7,694 bases of DNA from Methylotenera sp. (GTDB lineage Bacteria; Pseudomonadota; Gammaproteobacteria; Burkholderiales; Methylophilaceae): assembly GCA_027310735.1 (NCBI GenBank), contig DAIDAH010000131.1:1-7694 (forward strand). Reading direction: 5' to 3'. A program made the translations under genes and the position numbers. The notes under the pieces are model-generated. The model saw only the letters and a list, made by a program, of their open reading frames with translations, was not told the DNA's origin and made no database searches. Position 1 is the first letter of the stretch. Each line of letters opens with the position of its first letter. Shown in pieces: positions 1 through 6,781 of this stretch.

Positions 1-3000
1 CATCAGACCAGTATCACTGGAAATATCTTCTAGCATGTAGCCAATACGGTCAAACTCAACGAACATCTCGTCAAAATCATCTGCCGTGACCTTATGCTTA
101 AGAGCACGTATCACGAGGTCTTCCATGTGATGTACATTATCGCCTATGCCCGCTTGACCAGCCATACGCGCACTACCTTTAAGCGTGTGCAGCGCACGTT
201 GTAATGAATCGGCATATTCAACTTCTTGAGGCATAGCACGCCAGCCACGCAAGTCTTTACCTAATTGCGGGACTAACTCACGCGCTTCTTCCAGGAATAA
301 TGTGAGTAACTCCTGATCTACCGAAATATCTCTAAGCGGAATAAGAGTGATGCTTTCTTCAGCAATACTATCTACATTAGAAACCTTTTCATTTACCTCT
401 AGATTAAGTGTTTCTGGCAGAACAATCTCATTTACAATCGCACCAAGGTCTTGCGGAATATCTCCCGTTGACGTAGTTTTTTTAGTTCTCGTTTTGGATT
501 TTTTAGCAGGTAACCCTGCCATTTGCGCATCTAACACATCCGCTTCGGCCTGTTGTGTTGCCGCAGCCTGCATGGTTGCAGTCGATTCACTTAAAGCAAG
601 GATTAAAGCACGTGTAGATCTAGGGTTTTTAAGTGCTTTTGCTTTTTCCAAGCCATCAGTCAAAGCTTTAACCACATTGCCATACAAGGCAATATGTGGC
701 TCAGTCCAAGCACTGGTATGTGCGTCAAGCCAATGCTCCAAAGCACGCGCTAAATCGCCGATTGGTTTAAAACCTGCAGTAAGTGCATTACTGCCCAATG
801 TATGTGCGGCACGACGGCTCTCATCTGTTGGGAACTCAATAGCATTCACAGTTATTGCTTTTTGTGCCGCAATTAATACTTCTAAATGTTGCTGTGCCGC
901 AGCGAGGAATATATTGAAGAATGCTTTGCTTAACTTGCGTGTGCCTCCAATTAATACTTCTTCTTTCTGCTCAGTAGGCTTATTAATGGCTAGGTTGTGC
1001 TCAAAATCAAGCTCAAGTTCTGCAGCTTGCTTCTGGAACATAACAGGGTTAAGCATTACTATTTGATTGGCTTGTAATTCAGATACCCAATTTGCAAATT
1101 CAGCACTAACTTTTTCAATAAAAGCTAATATTGCCGGCGAAGGAAATGCCTTACGCTCCATGACTAAATTTAGTAGTTTTTCTACAGCCCAAGCTACCTC
1201 ACCCATGCCTGTCAGGCCAACGGTACGACCACTGCCCTTCAGCGTATGATAAGCTCTTCTAACTTCAGCCAATGACTCACTATCTGTTGCATTCACGCGC
1301 AAGGCTTGCAGGTGTTGCGCCAAACTCGCAAGAACCTCTTCAGCTTCGGTCAAGAATATATCTTGCAACTCAGCATCAAGCGCTCTATCGATCACTTCGT
1401 CAGCAGAGATAGATGCAATGATGGGTTCTTCTGTGGTTGATGCCGATAATATGATATCGGTGGCCGACACAGACTCAATAACTGGCGCAGGGATATCTTG
1501 ACTAGGCTCTATATTAGCGCCTACTAATCCTAGCGATTGAGCACCTTGCTCTAAACGTTGCAGAACATCAGACAATGCCAATTCGGACTCGGCTCGTGTA
1601 GAAGGTAACTCTTCAGCATAAAGCCCAAGCATACTCAAACTCTCAGCTACAAGCTCAAAATTCGTGTTATCAGTCTGAATAGGGTTGCTATTGAAATAAG
1701 TTACATATGCCGCACTTAATTGGGCAATTGATTTTGGGGTAAGCATTTCCAGCATTTCAAACGCAGCTGAAACTTGCTGTAATGGTTTAATTGTTTCATC
1801 TAAAACGACAACGTTTTCTGGATTACGAAAGAATGTATCCAATGCTTTTTCTACGAGCTGCAATGCTGCAATGATTTGTTTTGCAACAGCATCAATCACA
1901 CTTGTATCTAATTGATCCGTAGCAAAAGCGTCAATAGCTGATGTTAATGGTAAACCTTCAAGGATTGACTGTAACCTAGCCGTTTGCGTTGAAATCTTAT
2001 GCTGTGCTTCGATATCAAGCTGTTGATAATTTTCGCCAATATACTCAAAAATATTAAGTGTTGCTGCAACCTCAATTAGAGACAATTCATCCAGACTAAT
2101 CTCACCAGTTTGCAGTGTATGCGTAGTCGCTTTTAGCACATTAAATAAATGAACAACCTGTTGATTATTTATACCTTTTAGAACGCTGGTTAAGCTATCC
2201 AGCTGAGTATTAAATAACGCTAAATTAGCATGACGACTGTTATCAGTATTACTTTCACTAATACTAGCCCATACATCTTTCAGGTTTGGTAAGTCTGCGA
2301 CTAATCGTGCTAATGCAGCAAGTTCGATATCAGTTGTTAGCAGCCCCTCCTCACTAGAGTCACCTTGCGCCGGCAATATATGATCAAGCTCAAAAACATC
2401 TTTAACACTTGAAATTACCGCAGTGTTTCGATTACTGATAGCAACGTAGTAAAGTACATCGCGTAATAACTGCGAAGGGGCTTTTGCCTCGCCTTCTGAC
2501 ATCATGCGCAACTGATGGTCTAATCTGCGACACAATTTTTTTGCGCCGTTAATGGCTGATATCTTATCTTGAGCTAAAGCATCGGCAAAAGCTGTTGCAG
2601 CCCACCACAATGTTCTTTGTGCATTTTTCTGTTGTACTTGCTGTACATTCATCAATGCAGTACGCATCTTGTTTAATGCATCTACATCTTTAGTACGCAA
2701 CCAGTCTAACAATGATTTTTGAAAAGCAGACCTTTGTTCAGCTATAAAACCAGGGATTGCTGACTCTTCCATAAGGGTTGAAGGTAAGTCTTTTGGTGCA
2801 CCATTAGTCGTGTCTGGATAGAATAGGTCGCTTTCTTCCAATGACTCGCCCTGCAAATCAACCAAAGGCTTTAAACTTGCATAAAGTCGAGTAGGCGTAT
2901 CGGGTGCGCCGTTTAACAAGTCCTGTAAATACTGGGATAAAGTGTTGACTGCATGAATCAAATGCATCATCACAGCTTCACTAACCGGGATAAGCTGTTT

Positions 3001-3234
3001 TTCAAGTTGATTTGTAAGCTTCTCGATTTCAGAACAGTAACGCTTACAACCCTCAAGCCCTACCATGTCTAAAGCACCACTCACTTGGTACAAATGAGCA
3101 ATGGTGAAGCGTAAAGAGGCAAACTCACTTGGCGTTTCACTTACAGCATTAAAGCTAGCTTGTACTTGACTAAGTGACTGGTCTATTTCATCTTTCACCC
3201 AAGATAGTGGGCCAGTATCAAATGCTTCAGGCAT
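1..3234 (-). CDS. chpA: ChpA/PilL hybrid chemotaxis kinase, N-terminal Hpt region (partial)
   Basis: This is the N-terminal 1,078 residues of the large CheA-type kinase of the Pil-Chp system. The frame is open from ATG at 3234 to the left edge, so the CheA catalytic core, CheW-like domain and receiver expected in this family lie outside. The start follows a GGGGAAG ribosome site 4-8 nt upstream and opens MPEAFDTGPLSWVKDEI, a typical ChpA N-terminus. Domains seen: a FimL/ChpA-like first helical domain (about 10-95, with GALDMVGLEG); a second FimL-like domain (about 160-275, TLWWAATAFADAL); a long helical region without a clear motif (280-600); an Hpt domain with HTLKGSGRTVG (His663); an Hpt-like domain with HTLGSNALTAG (His811); and an Hpt domain with HTLKGSARMAG (His1016). 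A Lys/Thr-rich linker (about 909-921) precedes the last one. Role by family: autophosphorylating kinase that passes phosphate to PilG and PilH. It is last in the visible operon, 97 nt after pilJ. Some databases call this gene pilL. Confidence 0.93.
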   Translation of the reverse strand, partial: MPEAFDTGPLSWVKDEIDQSLSQVQASFNAVSETPSEFASLRFTIAHLYQVSGALDMVGLEGCKRYCSEIEKLTNQLEKQLIPVSEAVMMHLIHAVNTLSQYLQDLLNGAPDTPTRLYASLKPLVDLQGESLEESDLFYPDTTNGAPKDLPSTLMEESAIPGFIAEQRSAFQKSLLDWLRTKDVDALNKMRTALMNVQQVQQKNAQRTLWWAATAFADALAQDKISAINGAKKLCRRLDHQLRMMSEGEAKAPSQLLRDVLYYVAISNRNTAVISSVKDVFELDHILPAQGDSSEEGLLTTDIELAALARLVADLPNLKDVWASISESNTDNSRHANLALFNTQLDSLTSVLKGINNQQVVHLFNVLKATTHTLQTGEISLDELSLIEVAATLNIFEYIGENYQQLDIEAQHKISTQTARLQSILEGLPLTSAIDAFATDQLDTSVIDAVAKQIIAALQLVEKALDTFFRNPENVVVLDETIKPLQQVSAAFEMLEMLTPKSIAQLSAAYVTYFNSNPIQTDNTNFELVAESLSMLGLYAEELPSTRAESELALSDVLQRLEQGAQSLGLVGANIEPSQDIPAPVIESVSATDIILSASTTEEPIIASISADEVIDRALDAELQDIFLTEAEEVLASLAQHLQALRVNATDSESLAEVRRAYHTLKGSGRTVGLTGMGEVAWAVEKLLNLVMERKAFPSPAILAFIEKVSAEFANWVSELQANQIVMLNPVMFQKQAAELELDFEHNLAINKPTEQKEEVLIGGTRKLSKAFFNIFLAAAQQHLEVLIAAQKAITVNAIEFPTDESRRAAHTLGSNALTAGFKPIGDLARALEHWLDAHTSAWTEPHIALYGNVVKALTDGLEKAKALKNPRSTRALILALSESTATMQAAATQQAEADVLDAQMAGLPAKKSKTRTKKTTSTGDIPQDLGAIVNEIVLPETLNLEVNEKVSNVDSIAEESITLIPLRDISVDQELLTLFLEEARELVPQLGKDLRGWRAMPQEVEYADSLQRALHTLKGSARMAGQAGIGDNVHHMEDLVIRALKHKVTADDFDEMFVEFDRIGYMLEDISSDTGLM

Positions 3235-3237
3235 TTC

Positions 3238-3245
3238 TCTTCCCC
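3238..3245 (-). promoter_or_regulatory. Ribosome binding site of chpA
   Basis: On the minus strand the bases GGGGAAGA stand 3 nt before the ATG at 3234, with the GGGG core 7 nt upstream. This is a plausible Shine-Dalgarno match and fixes the chpA start, since the ORF then opens with a family-typical N-terminus. Confidence 0.6.
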
Positions 3246-3331
3246 ACTTTGATGTGCGATACTCTCATGCAGTCTCTACCTTGTCTTATTGCAGTTGTTG
3301 CAAGTTCAATTGATGTCAGTAGCAACAGTGA

Positions 3332-5107
3332 CTAGAGCTTGAAACCAGCCACAGAGTCACGCAACTCTTCTGCTAGTGAAGTAAGCTGGCCGACAGAGTC
3401 TGCAGTCTGCTGTGTACCACGTGTCGTTTGGGTAGTAATGTCCTGAATTTTCTGCATATTATTTGCAACGGTATCAGCTGATTTTGTTTGTGCATTTGTT
3501 GCCTCAGAAATTGATTGAATCAATTCCGCCAGATTGGTTGTAACCGCTTCAATCTCAGACAAGGCCTGACCGGCAGCATCAGCAACGCGAGCCCCCTCGA
3601 CCACACCCTCGGTACTTTTCTCCATAGCCACCACAGCACCATGCGTATCTGTTTGAATGGCTTTCACAATTGCACTAATCTGCTTGGTCGCTTCGGATGA
3701 GCGTTCCGCGAGACGTTGCACCTCTTCCGCAACCACGGTAAAACCACGACCAGCTTCACCTGCTGATGCGGCCTGAATTGCAGCATTTAACGCCAAAATA
3801 TTAGTTTGCTCGGTAATATCTGAAATCAACTCAACAATTTCACTAATTTCTTGTGAGCTTTCACCCAAACGTTTAATGCGCTTAGATGTTTCTTGAATTT
3901 GTGTGCGAATCTCATTCATACCTGAGATTGTATTTTGTACCGCTTGTGAACCCTGATTAGCCGCTTCTAATGAGCGTTGCGCAACCTGAGACGCTTCAAC
4001 AGCATTACTTGAAACTTGTAAAATAGAGCGGGTCATATCCGTAACAGCATCTGTTGTATGCAGAATCTGCGCAGATTGCGTTTCAGCAGCACTTAGCAAC
4101 TGCACGGAAGTTTCTTGAGCGACTGAAGTTGCTGATGTTACCTGCTCTGTCGCACGGTTAATTTCAACCACTAAATCACGCAAGCTATCAATCGTATAGT
4201 TAATAGAGTCTGCAATAGCACCGGCAATATTGTCACGCACTTGTGCTTTTACCGTTAGGTCACCATCCGCCAAGTCACCCATTTCATCCAGTAATTGCAA
4301 AACAGCCTCTTGGTTGTCTTGTCCGTCTTGTCTTAACTGGTCGGTTAAAGCTGCTGACTGTGTAATTTGTTTTTTACCGTAAAAATGCATCAAAAGTAAT
4401 AAAACAATACCCAGAAACAACAATCCGAATAATACCAACTTAATGAAGCTTGTTTGAGACTGCACGAGTGCATCATTTTGCTTCTTAATTTCCATTGTAA
4501 ACGCATCACCTGCTTGCTTGGTTGCCACAAACGCAGCGGTTAAATCTGACAATGGTGCAGAGGCCGCTACAGTGCCAAGTGGTAAAGATGGAATATAACG
4601 CTTATTGGCGACTTGGAAGAAACTTTCACCTGCAACAATCACAGCATCTAAAGAGGCCTGAAGCTTTTGATTATCCAGATTTTTTCGCCAATATGCGGAG
4701 CGCTCTTTAAACATGGCTTCACTTTTTGCGGCATTTCTAAGCGCACCATCCCGTTTTTCGTTATTAAAGTTAGTAGATGCGACATAAGCCTCGTTATATG
4801 CTGCAAATGCATCTAACGGGTACATCGGTGGCGGCGTGGTATCAGCGGTTAAATCCTGATACTCTTTCAGCGTGTTAAAAATTGGACCATTAACTCGCAC
4901 TTGATTAATTACCCAAAAACTCAACATTGCAAATAGCATAAAAGCAACAATTTGCAGAAACAGATGCCTATTATCGGCACTCAATCCACCTATATTAGTA
5001 GTACTCCCGCCAGCCGACTTTGATTTTGAGAATTTACTCTTCAGATGATTCAAAAAACTACCTAGTTGTAGCGGCAAGCTTTTAAACGTTGATAAATTTA
5101 ATGCCAT
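3332..5107 (-). CDS. pilJ: PilJ-type methyl-accepting chemotaxis receptor
   Basis: A 591-residue transmembrane chemoreceptor that should sense a signal at the inner membrane and control the ChpA kinase through PilI. A polar Ser/Lys-rich cytoplasmic leader (1-48) precedes membrane helix 1 (about 49-69). The periplasmic region is about 70-220 and membrane helix 2 about 221-242. A HAMP-like segment with LADGDLTVKAQV follows (about 268-320), then the MCP signalling coiled coil (about 325-590). The hairpin tip is clear at about 433-470, with EQTNILALNAAIQAASAGEAGRGF and related residues, the standard kinase/CheW contact region. The protein ends DSVAGFKL with no CheR-docking pentapeptide. The ATG at 5107 follows a GGGG site at 7-10 nt. 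It lies 90 nt after pilI and 97 nt before chpA. The signalling half is close to betaproteobacterial PilJ as I recall it, but the periplasmic part lacks the usual PilJ sensor signature (RxLSQR-like) and instead carries VNGPIF and DLTADTTPPPMY. Confidence 0.92.
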   Translation of the reverse strand: MALNLSTFKSLPLQLGSFLNHLKSKFSKSKSAGGSTTNIGGLSADNRHLFLQIVAFMLFAMLSFWVINQVRVNGPIFNTLKEYQDLTADTTPPPMYPLDAFAAYNEAYVASTNFNNEKRDGALRNAAKSEAMFKERSAYWRKNLDNQKLQASLDAVIVAGESFFQVANKRYIPSLPLGTVAASAPLSDLTAAFVATKQAGDAFTMEIKKQNDALVQSQTSFIKLVLFGLLFLGIVLLLLMHFYGKKQITQSAALTDQLRQDGQDNQEAVLQLLDEMGDLADGDLTVKAQVRDNIAGAIADSINYTIDSLRDLVVEINRATEQVTSATSVAQETSVQLLSAAETQSAQILHTTDAVTDMTRSILQVSSNAVEASQVAQRSLEAANQGSQAVQNTISGMNEIRTQIQETSKRIKRLGESSQEISEIVELISDITEQTNILALNAAIQAASAGEAGRGFTVVAEEVQRLAERSSEATKQISAIVKAIQTDTHGAVVAMEKSTEGVVEGARVADAAGQALSEIEAVTTNLAELIQSISEATNAQTKSADTVANNMQKIQDITTQTTRGTQQTADSVGQLTSLAEELRDSVAGFKL

Positions 5108-5197
5108 TTTGAACCCCGTATTTAATGCTATTAGTTTTATAAATTTATAATTGTGTATCGTTATAGATGAGAGTACTCAATTTAATTGCCAGTTTAA
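5108..5197 (-). other. pilI-pilJ spacer, AT-rich with palindrome
   Basis: This 90-nt gap contrasts with the 2-nt junctions upstream. It holds the perfect palindrome TTATAAATTTATAA (5137-5150), the short palindrome GAGTACTC (5171-5178) and several TATA-like hexamers, for example TATAAC on the minus strand near 5160-5165. No good -35 partner was found at proper spacing, so an internal pilJ promoter is possible but not shown. There is no GC-rich stem followed by a T run, so it does not look like a terminator. The pilJ ribosome site (GGGG, 5114-5117) is at its downstream end. Confidence 0.4.
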
Positions 5198-5728
5198 CTA
5201 AGCAAATGTAGGTTGAATAAAATCTTTATTCTGTACCAAAGCGCCGATATCTACTTCAAACCAATCATTGCCATCTACATCCTCATAGACTTGCTTAATA
5301 AACTGTAAATCAGACATATCAGTACTAGCCAGCGCCTTTACTTTCATTGCATCAACACTACGTAAACCAACTAAACTTTCAATTAACAATGCCGCCTGCG
5401 TAGTAGTTTCTGAGCTTAATAAGACGATTCTATTGTTTGCAGATTTATGAGTTGGTGGTAACTGTAGAAAATATGCCAAATCTGATACGTTATATAAATT
5501 ACCACGTATATTGGCAACACCCAAGAACCATGATTGTGTTAATGGAACAGCTTGTACTGCTGGCATAGGTAAAACTTCACTTACGTCATTTAGGTTGATT
5601 AGTAATTTCTTTGCCCCAACAATTACGCCCAAGCGGGACGTGTCAACAACACTACCCTGCTCAACGGCTTGCTTCAATTTTAAAAGAATTGACTCTTGAA
5701 ACTCACGTAAATTTGAAGATTTAGCCAA
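5198..5728 (-). CDS. pilI: PilI, CheW-like coupling protein
   Basis: A 176-residue CheW-type adaptor that should bridge the PilJ receptor tip and the ChpA kinase in the cytoplasm. After a polar helical N-terminus (1-30), the CheW fold spans about 33-165. Visible signs are LGVIVGAKKLLINLNDVSEVL (split here as a typical first strands-and-loop unit), then FLGVANIRGNLYNVSDL at 68-84, where CheW proteins carry their G-x-x-N-x-R-G-x-x-x-x-x-x-D/N-L signature, and later NRIVLLSS and ALLIESLVGLR. Length matches PilI (about 178 residues in P. aeruginosa). The start codon is TTG at 5728: the upstream in-frame stop is only six codons away and no ATG or GTG occurs in the early frame, the first internal Met being residue 55. 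A weak AGG lies 6 nt upstream of the TTG. The gene begins 2 nt after the pilH stop, so translation is probably coupled. Confidence 0.93.
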   Translation of the reverse strand: MAKSSNLREFQESILLKLKQAVEQGSVVDTSRLGVIVGAKKLLINLNDVSEVLPMPAVQAVPLTQSWFLGVANIRGNLYNVSDLAYFLQLPPTHKSANNRIVLLSSETTTQAALLIESLVGLRSVDAMKVKALASTDMSDLQFIKQVYEDVDGNDWFEVDIGALVQNKDFIQPTFA

Positions 5729-5730
5729 AA

Positions 5731-6096
5731 CTAGCCTAACGTTTTAATTAAAGCTAATAGACTCTCGCCAATCACAGGCTTAGTAACGCAAGCTTTGGCA
5801 CCCATTTTCATAGCCCATGCTAAATCAGTTGCTTGCGACTTTCCTGTGCATAAAATTACAGGAATATGAGCAGTACTTGCATCCTTAGTGAGTGTTCTAG
5901 TCACTTGAAAGCCAGTTAAACCAGGCATCACCACATCACACAACACTAAATCAGGTGGATTTGCCGCTACTTTAGCCAAACACTCCTCACCACTTTCCGC
6001 GCCGATGACTTCGTAACCAGAAGTTTCTAGCAACTCAGTTAAAAAAAACCGATCTGTTGCAGAATCATCTACCACTAAAATTTTTTGAATTGTCAT
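5731..6096 (-). CDS. pilH: PilH, CheY-like response regulator
   Basis: A 121-residue single-domain receiver, the second response regulator of the Pil-Chp system. In Pseudomonas PilH is linked to pilus retraction and may act as a phosphate sink for ChpA. All receiver residues are present: acidic pair Asp10-Asp11 (VVDDSATDR), phospho-acceptor Asp54 (LCDVVMPGLTG), Thr84 (ILCTGK) and Lys106 (VTKPV). The segment CTGKSQATDLAWAMKMGAK resembles the PilH-specific TGK...D...GAKG...TKP pattern and separates it from PilG. There is no output domain. The ATG at 6096 has a strong AGGCGG ribosome site (6104-6109) with 7-nt spacing, located inside the end of pilG. It starts 2 nt after the pilG stop and ends 2 nt before the pilI TTG. 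A run of eight T in the coding strand near 6040-6048 encodes part of DRFFLTELL and does not break the frame. Confidence 0.94.
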   Translation of the reverse strand: MTIQKILVVDDSATDRFFLTELLETSGYEVIGAESGEECLAKVAANPPDLVLCDVVMPGLTGFQVTRTLTKDASTAHIPVILCTGKSQATDLAWAMKMGAKACVTKPVIGESLLALIKTLG

Positions 6097-6098
6097 TA

Positions 6099-6545
6099 TT
6101 ATTCCGCCTTTTCTTGATCAGCTCTATAGGCCGTAGCGTAAGTTTGTACTGCATTAAGCAGCGATTCTTGTGTAAAAGGTTTCGTTAGATACTGGTCTGA
6201 ACCGACCATGCGGCCACGTGCTCTATCAAATAAACCATCTTTACTCGAAAGCATTATTACAGGAGTTGATTTAAATCGTGCATTTCTTTTAATTAGAGAG
6301 CAAGTTTGATAACCATCGAGTCGCGGCATCATAATATCAACAAAAATCAAATCAGGATGTTCATTTGAAATTTTGGCTAATGCATCAAAACCATCTTCAG
6401 CCAATATAACTTCGCAGCCCGAGGCTTTAAGAAATATTTCAGCACTACGGCGTATTGTAATACTGTCATCAATGACCATGATTTTCATTTTGCTCATTAA
6501 CTGCTCTTGCGTCAATTTTTCTTGGATCAATATTTCCTGACTCAC
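6099..6545 (-). CDS. pilG: PilG, CheY-like response regulator
   Basis: The first response regulator of the Pil-Chp system, a single receiver domain that in Pseudomonas promotes pilus extension and cAMP signalling after phosphorylation by ChpA. Numbered from the GTG at 6545 (148 residues): acidic pair Asp26-Asp27 (VIDDSITIRRSAE), phospho-acceptor Asp70 (IFVDIMMPRLDGYQTC), Ser100 or neighbour (IMLSSKDGLFD) and Lys122 (YLTKPF). IMMPRLDGYQT and SSKDGLFDRA...VGSDQYLTKPF are strongly PilG-like. Start choice is uncertain. The longest frame opens at GTG 6596 (165 residues) but has no ribosome site and would lie about 10 nt from the predicted transcript start. GTG 6545 has GGGAG 7 nt upstream. ATG 6497 (132 residues, MSKMKIMVIDDS) fits the usual PilG length (about 135) but has only a weak GAG. 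I chose 6545 on the ribosome site. The gene heads the operon. Confidence 0.9.
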   Translation of the reverse strand: MSQEILIQEKLTQEQLMSKMKIMVIDDSITIRRSAEIFLKASGCEVILAEDGFDALAKISNEHPDLIFVDIMMPRLDGYQTCSLIKRNARFKSTPVIMLSSKDGLFDRARGRMVGSDQYLTKPFTQESLLNAVQTYATAYRADQEKAE

Positions 6546-6552
6546 CAATAAG

Positions 6553-6557
6553 CTCCC
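6553..6557 (-). promoter_or_regulatory. Ribosome binding site deciding a pilG start
   Basis: GGGAG on the minus strand lies 7 nt before GTG 6545. It is the best Shine-Dalgarno match among the three candidate pilG starts (6596, 6545, 6497) and is the reason 6545 was chosen. The conserved receiver begins only after ATG 6497, so protein conservation does not by itself separate the last two. Confidence 0.5.
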
Positions 6558-6613
6558 TTTACATTGATACGCAACAATACCAAATGCTTTTGCCACATTT
6601 AATCATGACTCAT

Positions 6614-6641
6614 TTTATATACAGAACCACTTAATTAGCAA
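6614..6641 (-). promoter_or_regulatory. Predicted sigma-70 promoter of pilG operon
   Basis: On the minus strand, TTGCTA (6641-6636, 4 of 6 to TTGACA) and TATAAA (6619-6614, 5 of 6 to TATAAT) are 16 nt apart. Transcription would begin near 6607, giving a leader of about 60 nt to GTG 6545. This is the only reasonable -35/-10 pair seen upstream of pilG. It is a match by eye with no score computed. Confidence 0.45.
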
Positions 6642-6680
6642 CACCACCACACACTTTTTAACAAAGAAATTACATTTTCA

Positions 6681-6710
6681 TTACAATTATGTGTAGTCGT
6701 CATCTATAAT
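6681..6710 (+). promoter_or_regulatory. Predicted sigma-70 promoter of the FIST gene
   Basis: A perfect -10 hexamer TATAAT lies at 6705-6710. The best -35 candidate is TTACAA (6681-6686, only 3 of 6) with 18-nt spacing, so the promoter may need an activator. The transcript would start near 6717 with a leader of about 70 nt. It is divergent from the pilG promoter, with about 39 nt between the two -35 boxes. Confidence 0.45.
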
Positions 6711-6750
6711 AAAACCAATAGTAGCAACAAAAAACTTAAAAGATCAACAA

Positions 6751-6768
6751 GGCTTGATATATGAAGCC
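6751..6768 (+). other. Small hairpin and three-codon ORF in the FIST leader
   Basis: GGCTT (6751-6755) and AAGCC (6764-6768) can form a 5-bp stem with an 8-nt loop in the predicted leader. A minimal ORF, ATG-AAG-CCG-TAA (6761-6772), overlaps its right arm and ends 14 nt before the FIST start codon, just ahead of the AAGGGG ribosome site. It could be chance; no T run follows, so it is not a terminator. Confidence 0.25.
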
Positions 6769-6775
6769 GTAATCC

Positions 6776-6781
6776 AAGGGG
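6776..6781 (+). promoter_or_regulatory. Ribosome binding site of the FIST gene
   Basis: AAGGGG stands 5 nt before ATG 6787 and supports that start over the later in-frame Met12. Confidence 0.6.

Noticed and set aside
475..484. A7 run in chpA (minus strand) as a programmed frameshift site
   Set aside because: The zero frame continues intact through a Lys/Thr-rich linker into a standard Hpt domain, and no downstream stimulatory structure was seen.
347..1249. Plus-strand open frames of 239 and 60 codons opposite chpA
   Set aside because: They are antisense to an intact, motif-bearing ChpA frame, are rich in Ala, Ser and Cys as expected of a shadow of a helical coding region, and have no family signature or clear ribosome site.
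3295..3328. Inverted repeat GTTGC/GCAAC in the pilJ-chpA spacer as a terminator
   Set aside because: Stem is only 5-6 bp with a loop of about 20 nt and no T run follows; it would not end transcription.
3515..4710. Short plus-strand open frames opposite pilJ (3515-3700, 4522-4710)
   Set aside because: Antisense shadows of the conserved PilJ receptor with no recognisable domain.
5511..5699. Plus-strand 62-codon frame opposite pilI
   Set aside because: Antisense shadow of the CheW-domain gene; no supporting signal.
6040..6048. T8 run in pilH as a frameshift or broken gene
   Set aside because: The run encodes Phe-Phe within DRFFLTELL, normal for a receiver helix, and all catalytic residues follow in frame.
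6636..6652. Possible sigma-54 promoter upstream of pilG (TTGCT as a -12 element)
   Set aside because: The TTGCT is present on the minus strand, but the required GG about 10 nt upstream of its GC is absent, so the -24 element is missing.
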